Made by a program: the position numbers and the translations under genes
From: CAYRVX01 sp964642165
Lineage (GTDB): Bacteria; Planctomycetota; Phycisphaerae; SM23-33
Length of the DNA stretch: 34,838 bases
Direction of reading: 5' to 3'
Assembly (NCBI GenBank): GCA_964642165.1
Contig: CAZXOC010000044.1
Location: 1 to 34,838 of the forward strand
Notes under the pieces: generated by a model
Seen by the model: only the letters and a program-made list of their open reading frames with translations
Database searches by the model: none
Told to the model about the DNA's origin: nothing
Part shown: piece after piece, positions 24,811 to 31,904 of the stretch
Layout: each line of letters opens with the position of its first letter
How positions within the stretch are numbered: the first letter of the stretch is position 1

Positions 24811-24839
24811 TTGACACGGATGGCTCGGAGGCGTAGGAT
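24811..24839 (+). promoter_or_regulatory. Promoter candidate overlapping the murC start
   Basis: A perfect TTGACA (24811-24816) and TAGGAT (24834-24839, 4/6) are 17 bases apart. The -10 covers the proposed murC ATG (24838), so this promoter could only serve a start at the second in-frame ATG (24850), on an almost leaderless message. Confidence 0.33.
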
Positions 24840-26292
24840 GGCAGGCGGTATGGAGACCCCGAAGCCCGCCCAGGCTGATGTCTCGTCGCGGTCCCAGGCG
24901 TATGCCGGCCGGCGGGTGCACCTGATCGGCATCGGCGGGTCGGGCATGCGGGCGCTGGCGCGGATGCTCCTGGAGCGCCGGGCGATCGTCAGCGGCTCGG
25001 ACCGCGCCCCCGGGGGCCCCCTCGAGCGCCTGCGCGAGCAGGGCGCGGCCGTCCACGTCGGCCAGTGCGCCGAGAACCTCCCCGAGGCCTGCGACCTGGT
25101 GGTTCACTCGGCGGCGATCCACGAGCAGAACCCCGAGCTGCTGGGCGCCCGGGGCCGCGGGGTGGAGGTGATCAAGTACAGCCAGATGCTCGGGCGCCTG
25201 ATGGCCGAGGCGGTGGGCATCGCGGTGGCGGGCACGCACGGCAAGAGCACGACGACGGGGATGGTGGCCTACGTGCTGCACGAGGCGGGGCTGGACCCGA
25301 GCTTCGTGATCGGCGCGACGGTGCCCCAGCTCGGCGGGCCCAGCGGCGTGGGGGCGGGGGAGCACTTCGTGGCCGAGGCGTGCGAGTACGACCGGAGCTT
25401 CCTGAGCCTCTGCCCGCGTCTGGCGGCGATCCTGAACGTCGAGGAGGACCACCTGGACTGCTACCGGGACATCGGCGCGATCGTCGAGGCCTTCCGGTCG
25501 TTCGCCTCGCGCGTGCCGGGCGAGGGCGTGCTCGTGGCCAACGGCGACGACCGCTACACGCGAAAGGTGCTGGAGGCCCGCCGGGCCTTCGCCTGCCAGG
25601 TCGAGACGTTCGGCCTGTCCGACGGCTGCACCTGGCGGGCCGAGGACCCCGAGATGGACGACGCCGGTCGGCACCACGCCCGCGTCGTGCTGGCCGGCGA
25701 GGCGTTCTGCCGGCTGCACGTGCCCCTGCCGGGCGCGCACAACCTCTCGAACGCCCTGGCGGCCGTGGCGCTGCTGCACCACGCCGGCGTGCGCCCGGAG
25801 CGAATCGCCGAGCTGCTGAGCGGCTTTGCGGGGGCGCAGCGGCGGATGACGCAGAAGGGGCACTTCGGGCAGATCACGGTGCTGGATGACTACGCCCACC
25901 ACCCGACGGAGATCTCCGCGACGCTGGGGGCGATCCGGGACCACTACCACCCGCGGCGGCTGCTGTGCGTCTTCCAACCGCACCAGCACAGCCGCACGCG
26001 CTTCCTGCTGAAGGATTTCGCCCGCAGCTTCGTCCTGGCCAGCGAGGTGCTCGTGCCGGACATCTATTTCGTCCGCGACAGCGAGCGGGAAAAGGAGTAC
26101 ATTTCATCGGAAGACCTGGTGGCGCAGATTCGCCTGAACGGGGGGACGGCGACGTACGTGCCGACGTTCGAGGCGATCGTGGAGCGGCTGAAGCAGCGCG
26201 TCCGACCGGGCGACCTGGTCGTGACCATGGGCGCGGGGGACATCTGGGAAGTGGCCGATGAACTTGTTCGCTGGCTTGACGAAGATCGTTAA
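24838..26292 (+). CDS. murC: UDP-N-acetylmuramate--L-alanine ligase
   Basis: MurC adds L-alanine to UDP-MurNAc in the cytoplasm, using ATP. The 484-residue protein has the N-terminal UDP-binding motif HLIGIGGSGMRALA (28-41), the P-loop AGTHGKSTTT (131-140), NVEEDHLDCY for nucleotide and metal contacts, LPGAHNLSNALAA in the central domain, and DDYAHHPTEI plus FQPHQHSRT in the C-terminal domain, all diagnostic for MurC. The ATG at 24838 has GGAGG six bases upstream; ATGs at 24802 and 24850 are in frame alternatives, the latter favoured if the promoter at 24811 is real. The 3' end overlaps murB by 35 bases, so the two are coupled. It heads a murC-murB-ddl-ftsQ-like order as in division and cell wall clusters. 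Confidence 0.96.
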   Translation: MAGGMETPKPAQADVSSRSQAYAGRRVHLIGIGGSGMRALARMLLERRAIVSGSDRAPGGPLERLREQGAAVHVGQCAENLPEACDLVVHSAAIHEQNPELLGARGRGVEVIKYSQMLGRLMAEAVGIAVAGTHGKSTTTGMVAYVLHEAGLDPSFVIGATVPQLGGPSGVGAGEHFVAEACEYDRSFLSLCPRLAAILNVEEDHLDCYRDIGAIVEAFRSFASRVPGEGVLVANGDDRYTRKVLEARRAFACQVETFGLSDGCTWRAEDPEMDDAGRHHARVVLAGEAFCRLHVPLPGAHNLSNALAAVALLHHAGVRPERIAELLSGFAGAQRRMTQKGHFGQITVLDDYAHHPTEISATLGAIRDHYHPRRLLCVFQPHQHSRTRFLLKDFARSFVLASEVLVPDIYFVRDSEREKEYISSEDLVAQIRLNGGTATYVPTFEAIVERLKQRVRPGDLVVTMGAGDIWEVADELVRWLDEDR

Positions 26293-27136
26293 GACGGACC
26301 AGCCGCTGGGGCCGGAAACCTGGCTGCGGATCGGCGGGCCGGCGACGTATTTCATCGAGCCGACGACCGTCGAGGAGCTGCGGGAGGTGGTCGCCCGCTG
26401 CCGGGACCACGACGTGCCGATCCACGTCCTCGGGCGGGGGGCGAACCTGCTGATCGACGACGCGGGGGTCAAGGGCGCGGTGATCCGCCTGACGCGGGGC
26501 GTCTTCGCCGAGGTAGCCGAAACGGAGGCGGGCCTGAGCGCCGGCGCCGGGGCGGACATGGGGCGCCTGGTGCTGCGGTGCGTTCGCCGGGGGCTCAGCG
26601 GCCTGGAAGCGCTGACGGGCATTCCCGGCAGCGTGGGCGGGTGCGTCCGGATGAACGCCGGGGGGGGCTTCGGCGACATCGGCAACGTGGTGGACTCCGT
26701 CGAGGTGATGACCGCCGGGGGGGAGGTGTTCTCCCGCTGCCGGGGCGACCTGGCCTTCGCCTACCGCTCGACGAACATCACCGCGCCGTTCATCCTCGGC
26801 GCGACGTTCCGCCTGGCCGAGGACGACCCGCACCGGATCCTCAAGCAGGTCAAGCAGATCTGGATGTACAAGAAGAACACGCAGCCGCTGGGCAACCGCA
26901 ACGCCGGGTGCATCTTCAAGAACCCGCGGGGCCTGTCCGCCGGGGCGCTCATCGACCGCGCCGGGCTGAAGGGGCGGCGCGTCGGCGGGGCGCACGTCTC
27001 GGAGAAGCACGCCAATTTCATCCTCGCCGATGCCGGCGCGCGGGCCCACGACGTGCTCAAGCTCATCAACGTCATCCGCGAGACCGTCTACAAGAAGTCC
27101 GAGGTCTACCTGGAGCTGGAGATCGAGGTCTGGTAA
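26258..27136 (+). CDS. murB: UDP-N-acetylenolpyruvoylglucosamine reductase
   Basis: MurB is the FAD enzyme that reduces UDP-GlcNAc-enolpyruvate to UDP-MurNAc with NADPH. The 292 residues include RIGGPATYFIEP (24-35), VLGRGANLLIDD (57-68) and GLSGLEALTGIPGSVGGCV (112-130) of the FAD domain, and LIDRAGLKGRRVGGAHVSEKHANF (231-254) of the substrate domain. The motif that normally holds the catalytic proton-donor serine (GS-x-F-x-NP) reads NAGCIFKNP, with Cys218 in its place. The general-acid glutamate is probably in the C-terminal LELEIEVW. It overlaps the murC end and touches the ddl ATG directly, so all three are one transcription unit. Confidence 0.96.
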   Translation: MNLFAGLTKIVKTDQPLGPETWLRIGGPATYFIEPTTVEELREVVARCRDHDVPIHVLGRGANLLIDDAGVKGAVIRLTRGVFAEVAETEAGLSAGAGADMGRLVLRCVRRGLSGLEALTGIPGSVGGCVRMNAGGGFGDIGNVVDSVEVMTAGGEVFSRCRGDLAFAYRSTNITAPFILGATFRLAEDDPHRILKQVKQIWMYKKNTQPLGNRNAGCIFKNPRGLSAGALIDRAGLKGRRVGGAHVSEKHANFILADAGARAHDVLKLINVIRETVYKKSEVYLELEIEVW

Positions 27137-28111
27137 ATGGAGTGCATCCCCGACGCCATGGATGGCGAAGAGACCCAGCAGACGCCGGCCACCCGCCTCC
27201 TCGACGTCACCGTCCTGATGGGCGGGCCGTCCAGCGAGCGGGACGTCTCGTTGGTGAGCGGCTCGGCCATCGCCGATGGGCTCCAGCGCCGCGGCCACCA
27301 CGTCACCCGCGCCGACATCCTCCCCAACGACGCGTCCGCCCTGGACCGCGGGGGCATCGACGTCGTGTTCATCGCCCTGCACGGGGCCTTCGGCGAGTCC
27401 GGCGAGGTCCAGGCGCTCTGCGAGGAGCGCCGCCTGCGGTACACCGGCTCCGCCCCGCGCGCCAGCGAGCTGGCGATGGACAAGGCCGCCACCAAGCAGG
27501 TCGCCCGCCGCGCCGGCCTGTCCACGCCCGACTGGATGATCGTCGAGGAGTACCACACGCCGCAGCAGGTCGCCCGGTGGCTGCCCGAGCTCGGCGTGCC
27601 CGTCGTCCTCAAGCCCGTCGACGGTGGGAGCAGCATCGACCTGACCATCGCCCACACCCCCCGCCGGCGCGACGAGGCGCTGGATGCGCTGCTGGACAAG
27701 TACGGCCGGGCGCTGCTGGAACGCTACGTTTCGGGCAGGGAGCTGACCGTCGGCGTCCTCGGCGAAAAGGCCCTGCCGGTCCTCCAGATCATCCCGGGCG
27801 GCGAGTCGTACGACTACGAGGCCAAGTACTCCGACGACGCCGGCACCCGGTACACGTTCGACCACGGGCTGGACGACGGGACCTGCCAGGCGCTGCGGTC
27901 GGCGGGCCTGGCCGCTCACCACGCGCTGGGCTGCCGGGACCTGTCCCGCAGCGACTTCCTGCTGGACGAGCAGGGCACGGCCTGGTTCCTGGAGATCAAC
28001 ACGATCCCGGGCTTCACGAGCCATTCGCTGGTGCCGATGGCGGCCGGGCACGTGGGCATCGACTTCGACGAGCTCGTCGACCGCATCGCGCGGATGGCGA
28101 TGTCTCGCTGA
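27137..28111 (+). CDS. ddl: D-alanine--D-alanine ligase
   Basis: Ddl joins two D-alanines with ATP for the peptidoglycan stem peptide. The 324-residue ATP-grasp protein has MGGPSSERDVSL with Glu34 (28-39), ALHGAFGESGEVQ (80-92), LKPVDGGSSIDLT (158-170), the omega-loop segment SYDYEAKYSD (224-233), SRSDFLLDEQG with Arg271, and FLEINTIPGFTSHSLVP, whose Glu286 and Asn288 bind magnesium. The first 20 residues are an extra leader compared with usual Ddl. The ATG starts on the base after the murB stop, with GAGG inside the murB end serving as ribosome site. It is clearly coupled to murB and precedes an FtsQ-like gene. Confidence 0.95.
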   Translation: MECIPDAMDGEETQQTPATRLLDVTVLMGGPSSERDVSLVSGSAIADGLQRRGHHVTRADILPNDASALDRGGIDVVFIALHGAFGESGEVQALCEERRLRYTGSAPRASELAMDKAATKQVARRAGLSTPDWMIVEEYHTPQQVARWLPELGVPVVLKPVDGGSSIDLTIAHTPRRRDEALDALLDKYGRALLERYVSGRELTVGVLGEKALPVLQIIPGGESYDYEAKYSDDAGTRYTFDHGLDDGTCQALRSAGLAAHHALGCRDLSRSDFLLDEQGTAWFLEINTIPGFTSHSLVPMAAGHVGIDFDELVDRIARMAMSR

Positions 28112-28195
28112 CCGCCGAGCCGCGCCCGGCACGGGCGGAAACGTGCAGCTTTTGAGGGTCCGTTGCCGATACAGGCAATACCCACGCGGAGAACC

Positions 28196-29227
28196 ATGGC
28201 GAAGTCGGCGAAGAGGAGCGGGCACCAGGCGGGAGCGCCCCGGGCGTCGCGCCTGCGCGCATGGCTGACGGATGTCGGCGACGGGCGCCGCCGCCTCGGC
28301 ATGTCCGCGCTGAGGGCGCTGGTGGTCGTGCTGGGCATCGTCGGCCTGGTCGCCGGCCTGCGGCTCTTGCGCCGGCACGTCCTCCAGACCCGCTACCGAG
28401 GCTCGCAAGGGCGGGCGGCCGTGCAGTTGACCCGCACGCCCCGCTGGATGCCCGAGGCCCTCGCCTGGCACATCGTCGAGGAGCTCACCCCGCGGGGGGC
28501 GAGCCTCGCCGACGCCGACCTCGCCCAGACCGTCTACGAGCGTGCGGCGGCCAACCCGTGGGTGCGGCGCGTCGGGCGCGTCCGCGTCCGCCCCAACACC
28601 GACGCGCCCGGGGGCGTCGTGCGGTGCGAGCTGACGTTCCGCCGCCCCGCCGCCCGGGTCCGCGTGGGCTCCCGGCACGTCTACGTCGACGCCGAAGGCG
28701 TTCGCCTGCCGATCAGCCACGTCCCCCTGTGGGTGGTGACCCTGCAGGACGGGCGCGGGCAGACGGTCCGGCAGGTGAGCTACCTGGCGCGCGGGCAGGT
28801 CCCCGACGCCTGGCGCGCTGCCGCGCGCCGGATCCACTACGTCACCCTCGACGGGGTCTCGTCGTCGCCGCCGCCGCCGGGGTGGAAATGGAACGCCGAC
28901 GACCTCGCGGCGGGCCTGCGGCTGGTGACCCTCGTCCGCCAGCGCGCCTACTACGCCCAGATCTCCCTGATCGACGTCCGCAACCACGCCGGGCGGATCA
29001 CGCGCGACGAGCCGGATCTTCGGATGTACGCCCAGATCGGGCGGGGCCGGCCCACCGACATCCGCTTCGGGCGCTTCCCCGCACCCGGCGGGGGCGACTA
29101 CATCATCGGCCCGCAGCGGAAGCTGTCCTACCTCGACGAGTACGCCGCCGAGCACGGGGGGCGCCTCGCCGGCGAGCACGCCTACCTGGACCTCCGCTAC
29201 GACGAGCTCCATGTCAGCATCAACTGA
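28196..29227 (+). CDS. FtsQ-like single-pass membrane protein
   Basis: This 343-residue protein has a basic cytoplasmic N terminus, one membrane helix (about 38-57, RALVVVLGIVGLVAGL) and a large periplasmic part. The periplasmic start carries a short alpha/beta stretch (ADLAQTVYERAAANPWVRRVGRVRVRP) that resembles a POTRA-type motif, followed by YVDAEGVRLPI, a pattern seen in FtsQ/DivIB where the beta domain begins. Its place right after ddl is where ftsQ sits in division and cell wall clusters. Sequence similarity to known FtsQ is low by eye, so the call rests on topology and position. GGAG precedes the ATG at 28196. The gene overlaps the next one by 17 bases. Confidence 0.62.
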   Translation: MAKSAKRSGHQAGAPRASRLRAWLTDVGDGRRRLGMSALRALVVVLGIVGLVAGLRLLRRHVLQTRYRGSQGRAAVQLTRTPRWMPEALAWHIVEELTPRGASLADADLAQTVYERAAANPWVRRVGRVRVRPNTDAPGGVVRCELTFRRPAARVRVGSRHVYVDAEGVRLPISHVPLWVVTLQDGRGQTVRQVSYLARGQVPDAWRAAARRIHYVTLDGVSSSPPPPGWKWNADDLAAGLRLVTLVRQRAYYAQISLIDVRNHAGRITRDEPDLRMYAQIGRGRPTDIRFGRFPAPGGGDYIIGPQRKLSYLDEYAAEHGGRLAGEHAYLDLRYDELHVSIN

Positions 29228-29954
29228 GCCAACCCGCGCCCCGCCCTCCGGCGGCGCGGCGGGGTTGGGGTCCGTCCTCGCCGCCGCATGGCGCCCGGCC
29301 GGGCTGCTCTACCTCGCCGTCTGCCTCGTCGCGCTGCTCGTGGGGCTCTGCCCCGAGGCGATCTACCCCTCGCGCCTCGACGTCCCGCCGGCACCGCTGC
29401 CCGCGCTTCAGACGCTGGCCATGGGGCAGGGGCTCTTCGTCCTGCTCGTCCACCCGCTGATCGTCCTGTGGCGCAGCGAGTGCCCCCGCGCCGGGCGACG
29501 CCGGGCCGCGACCCTCGTCGAGTCGCTGACGTGGCTGGCGCTGACCGTGCCGCTCTACGCCGCCGCGGCGTGGCTGGCCGACGCGACGGCCGCCGACGTC
29601 CTCCGGGCCGCCGCCGCGCTGCTGCTGCTCTGGCCGCTTTCCTGGTCGGCGGGACGGCTCGTGGCGAAGCGCCCGGCGGCGCGGCCGGGCGTCTTCCTCG
29701 GCCTGCTGGTCATGGCGGCCCTGCCGGCGGCGCACTACATCGCCCGCGAGTTCCTCGGCGTCTTCGCCTCGGACTGGCTCTGGGACCTGGCGCCAGTGAC
29801 GTTCCTCTGGCAAGCGGCCGCGTCCCGCGCCGGCGGCGTCGTGCCGACGCCCCTCTGGGCGCCGCTGGTGTGGCTGGTCCTGGCGGCCGCGCTGGCCCTG
29901 GCGGGCGTCCTGCCCGGGCGGCTTGGCCGCGCCGGCGGGCAGCCGGCCCCCTGA
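29211..29954 (+). CDS. Polytopic membrane protein of unknown function
   Basis: This 247-residue protein has about six hydrophobic segments (clear ones at AGLLYLAVCLVALLVGL, LFVLLVHPLIVLW, LTWLALTVPLYAAAAWLA, AAALLLLWPLSWSAG, VFLGLLVMAALPAAHYIA and LWAPLVWLVLAAALALAGVL). I recognise no family motif. It overlaps the FtsQ-like gene by 17 bases and is the last gene of the murC unit, where ftsA would stand in many bacteria, so a role linked to the envelope is possible but not shown. It converges with the protease gene after 44 bases. Confidence 0.68.
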   Translation: MSASTEPTRAPPSGGAAGLGSVLAAAWRPAGLLYLAVCLVALLVGLCPEAIYPSRLDVPPAPLPALQTLAMGQGLFVLLVHPLIVLWRSECPRAGRRRAATLVESLTWLALTVPLYAAAAWLADATAADVLRAAAALLLLWPLSWSAGRLVAKRPAARPGVFLGLLVMAALPAAHYIAREFLGVFASDWLWDLAPVTFLWQAAASRAGGVVPTPLWAPLVWLVLAAALALAGVLPGRLGRAGGQPAP

Positions 29955-29998
29955 CCGCGCGGCGCCGGACGGCCGGTGGCATGGCCTGCGGCGGCCGG

Positions 29999-31336
29999 TC
30001 AGCTGCGCTTCGGGGGCTTCCGGGGGACCGGGGCCGCGCCTTCCACGACGCAGCCGTCCAGGCTGATGACCAGACGCATCGTCTCGTCGTCGGCCTTCCA
30101 CCAGCGCGTCAGCCACCACTCGGACAGGAAGCCGGAGACCCTCAGCAGCCGCCCGGGCTTTGCCGCGGCGAGCTTCCGGGCGTCGGCCTTGTCGACGTAC
30201 ACCGTCAGCGTGCCGGGCCAGTAGGGGGACTTGCAGACGACCTGGACGCTGTACCGCGCCGGGTCCCGCGCCGCGCGGCCGAAGGCCGCCGCGTCCTTCC
30301 GGGCGTTGTTCCGGGCGACGTACTGCGCGATGAACCGGATGTTCCGCGTGCGGTCCCGGCCCGGCGCCAGGCGCACCGCCTGCACGTCGCAGAGGACTCT
30401 CCGCGCGATGATCTTCTCGTCGCGGACCCGCCGGACGAGCTGCTGGTAGGCCTGCTCCCGCTCCTTGTCGGACAAGTTCGGCCGGGCCACGCCCGCGTCG
30501 ATGTGCGCCTGGACGATCCCGGCGTACAGGCGCGGGAGCGTCATCGCAGCGGCCGTATCCTTCAGGTTGGCCGGCCGCAGCAGGTGGATCGGCTTGTCGG
30601 CGCGGGGGATGCCCTTGAACATCTGCGGCCTGAGGAGGCGCGGGATGTCCTTGCGGACCTCGCCGGCGGCGCTGTGCAGGAGCCCGCGGACGTGCTCGGC
30701 GGGCACGGCGAAGTTGAGGTTCTGCCCCTCGGCGAGCGTCAGCGTGGTCACGCCGGCGACCGTGGCGTCGGGCAGGAGAAGGGGCCCGCCGCTGGAGCCC
30801 TCGCTGATCGGGGCGCTGGTCTGGATGAAGCGGATGCCGTGCAGCTTCTGGAAGCCGTTGATCAGCCCGTCGGTGATCGTGGCGTTGGGCAGGCCCAGCG
30901 GGTAGCCCACGGCGTAGGCCTTCTCGCCCTGGTCGGGCAGCCCCTGCGCCAGCATCAGGAAGGGCAGGGCCTCGCCCCGCTTGGTCTCCATCGCCAGCAG
31001 CGCCAGGTCGTGCTTCGGCAGGAAGCCGTGCAGCCCGCGGACTTTCCGCGGCTTGCCCTTCACCTCGATCCGCAGGCTGTCCGTCGTCCCGGCCTCGTCG
31101 ATGACGTGGTAGTTCGTCACCACCAGCCCCGTCGACGCCACGAGGAACCCCGTCCCGCAGCTCCGGGGCTTGCCGGCGGGCGTGAGCACGACCACCTTCA
31201 CCACGGCGGGCGAGACCTTGGTGAACAGCTCCTTGGGCGACAGGGCCTTGCCCGCGGCCTCGGCGCCGCGCGGAGCGGCCAGGGCCGACAGGATCGCCGG
31301 GCAGACGAGCAGGAACGGTATGCGCAGCCGTTGCAT
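29999..31336 (-). CDS. Exported trypsin-like serine protease (S1C/DegP-like), no PDZ
   Basis: This 445-residue protein has a signal peptide (FLLVCPAILSALAAPRGAEA). The protease domain (about 33-235) shows the chymotrypsin-fold triad: His77 in TNYHVI, Asp110 in KHDLALLAM and Ser182 in SEGSSGGPLL, with GTGFLVASTGLVVTNYH and the YPLGLPNATITDGLING segment characteristic of DegP/HtrA-type S1C proteases. No PDZ domain follows. Residues 240-445 instead form an uncharacterised region with a charged helical part (NLSDKEREQAYQQLVRRV) and a beta-rich end (YSVQVVCKSPYW...LTVYVDKAD). It may act in periplasmic protein quality control or on a specific target. GGAGG lies 10 bases before the ATG, and a good promoter is at 31408-31436. 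Confidence 0.88.
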   Translation of the reverse strand: MQRLRIPFLLVCPAILSALAAPRGAEAAGKALSPKELFTKVSPAVVKVVVLTPAGKPRSCGTGFLVASTGLVVTNYHVIDEAGTTDSLRIEVKGKPRKVRGLHGFLPKHDLALLAMETKRGEALPFLMLAQGLPDQGEKAYAVGYPLGLPNATITDGLINGFQKLHGIRFIQTSAPISEGSSGGPLLLPDATVAGVTTLTLAEGQNLNFAVPAEHVRGLLHSAAGEVRKDIPRLLRPQMFKGIPRADKPIHLLRPANLKDTAAAMTLPRLYAGIVQAHIDAGVARPNLSDKEREQAYQQLVRRVRDEKIIARRVLCDVQAVRLAPGRDRTRNIRFIAQYVARNNARKDAAAFGRAARDPARYSVQVVCKSPYWPGTLTVYVDKADARKLAAAKPGRLLRVSGFLSEWWLTRWWKADDETMRLVISLDGCVVEGAAPVPRKPPKRS

Positions 31337-31407
31337 TTTCTGCGGTCCTCCCCGCGTGCGGCGGCACCCCGCCGTCGGCCACGCGACCGCCGGCGGAACC
31401 TCTATGC

Positions 31408-31436
31408 ATTATCGCGTCGGCGGAGAGGCATCGCAA
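31408..31436 (-). promoter_or_regulatory. Sigma70-like promoter of the protease gene
   Basis: On the minus strand TTGCGA (31436-31431, 4/6) and GATAAT (31413-31408, 5/6) are 17 bases apart. The start point would be about 65 bases before the protease ATG at 31336. Confidence 0.52.
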
Positions 31437-31729
31437 GCCCCCCCTGCGCGGCGAGGGTCCGTCGCGTGCGAGCAGGAGCCCGGCGGGCTCATGCGGCCGG
31501 GCGTTGGGATTGCCGGCAGGGATGCCGCAGCCCGCTGCATTGCGGGCCGGCCGGGGGTCGAGGTCACCGGCCCGTACGGCACCCTCCGCGAGTGGTCGGT
31601 CCTCCCGACGAAGGGCGGTAACCCCTGCCCGCCGACTTGTCCGGCATAGGCTTGGCGAAGCCGGAAGCCCTGAGGCGAAGGCGCGACTGGCTGGACTGCC
31701 TGGTCGGGTGCGCGGCGGCGGCAAGCATG

Positions 31730-31870
31730 CTCGGTGTCCGCGGCCGGCAGGAGTGTCACGCCGTCGCAGTTCTCGAGAACCACTGCATTGTGAACCGTCC
31801 TGACCGTGCCTCCCGTGTGGAGGACGCGGACCTGTGCTTCGAAATCGAGATCGATGCTCTTGTTCTGCAA
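31730..31870 (-). pseudogene. Remnant resembling GH95 alpha-L-fucosidase
   Basis: The first 47 residues of a short minus-strand frame read LDFEAQVRVLHTGGTV, then ENCDGVTLLPAADTE. From memory this matches the N-terminal beta domain of GH95 fucosidases, where FEAQ-x-RVLH-x-GG is followed about 12 residues later by GADAVTLLLAA-x-T. The usual catalytic barrel is absent: downstream the frame turns into Pro/Arg/Gly-rich sequence without family features, although a faint LRQAY segment may be a further trace. No start site or preceding N-terminal part is visible. It is most likely a fragment left by deletion next to the GH29 gene. The match rests on a short segment, so it needs a profile search. Confidence 0.42.
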
Positions 31871-31904
31871 CGAGTATGCACAGTACTGTCACCAGATGTC
31901 GTCG

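Larger units (their letters stand above)
31337..31904. other. 568-base region between protease and GH29 genes
   Basis: Besides the protease promoter (31408-31436) and the GH95-like remnant (31730-31870), this gap contains no recognisable gene. One minus-strand frame remains open from 31870 to 31409, but only its first 47 residues look like protein. The stretch 31440-31729 appears to be decayed or non-coding sequence. Confidence 0.5.

Noticed and set aside
25874..29212. A 1112-codon minus-strand open frame antisense to murC end, murB, ddl and the FtsQ-like gene
   Set aside because: The plus-strand genes carry unmistakable family motifs in this stretch. In DNA this GC-rich, stop codons are rare on the opposite strand, and the translated product shows no domain.
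29951..30002. Inverted repeat CTGACCG/CGGTCAG covering the stops of two convergent genes
   Set aside because: Both arms contain the stop codons and flanking coding bases, the loop is 38 bases, and no T-tract follows.
29220..31892. An 890-codon minus-strand open frame through the protease gene and the membrane protein gene
   Set aside because: It runs in another frame of the real protease gene, is dominated by Arg/Pro/Gly and Ala, and matches no family.
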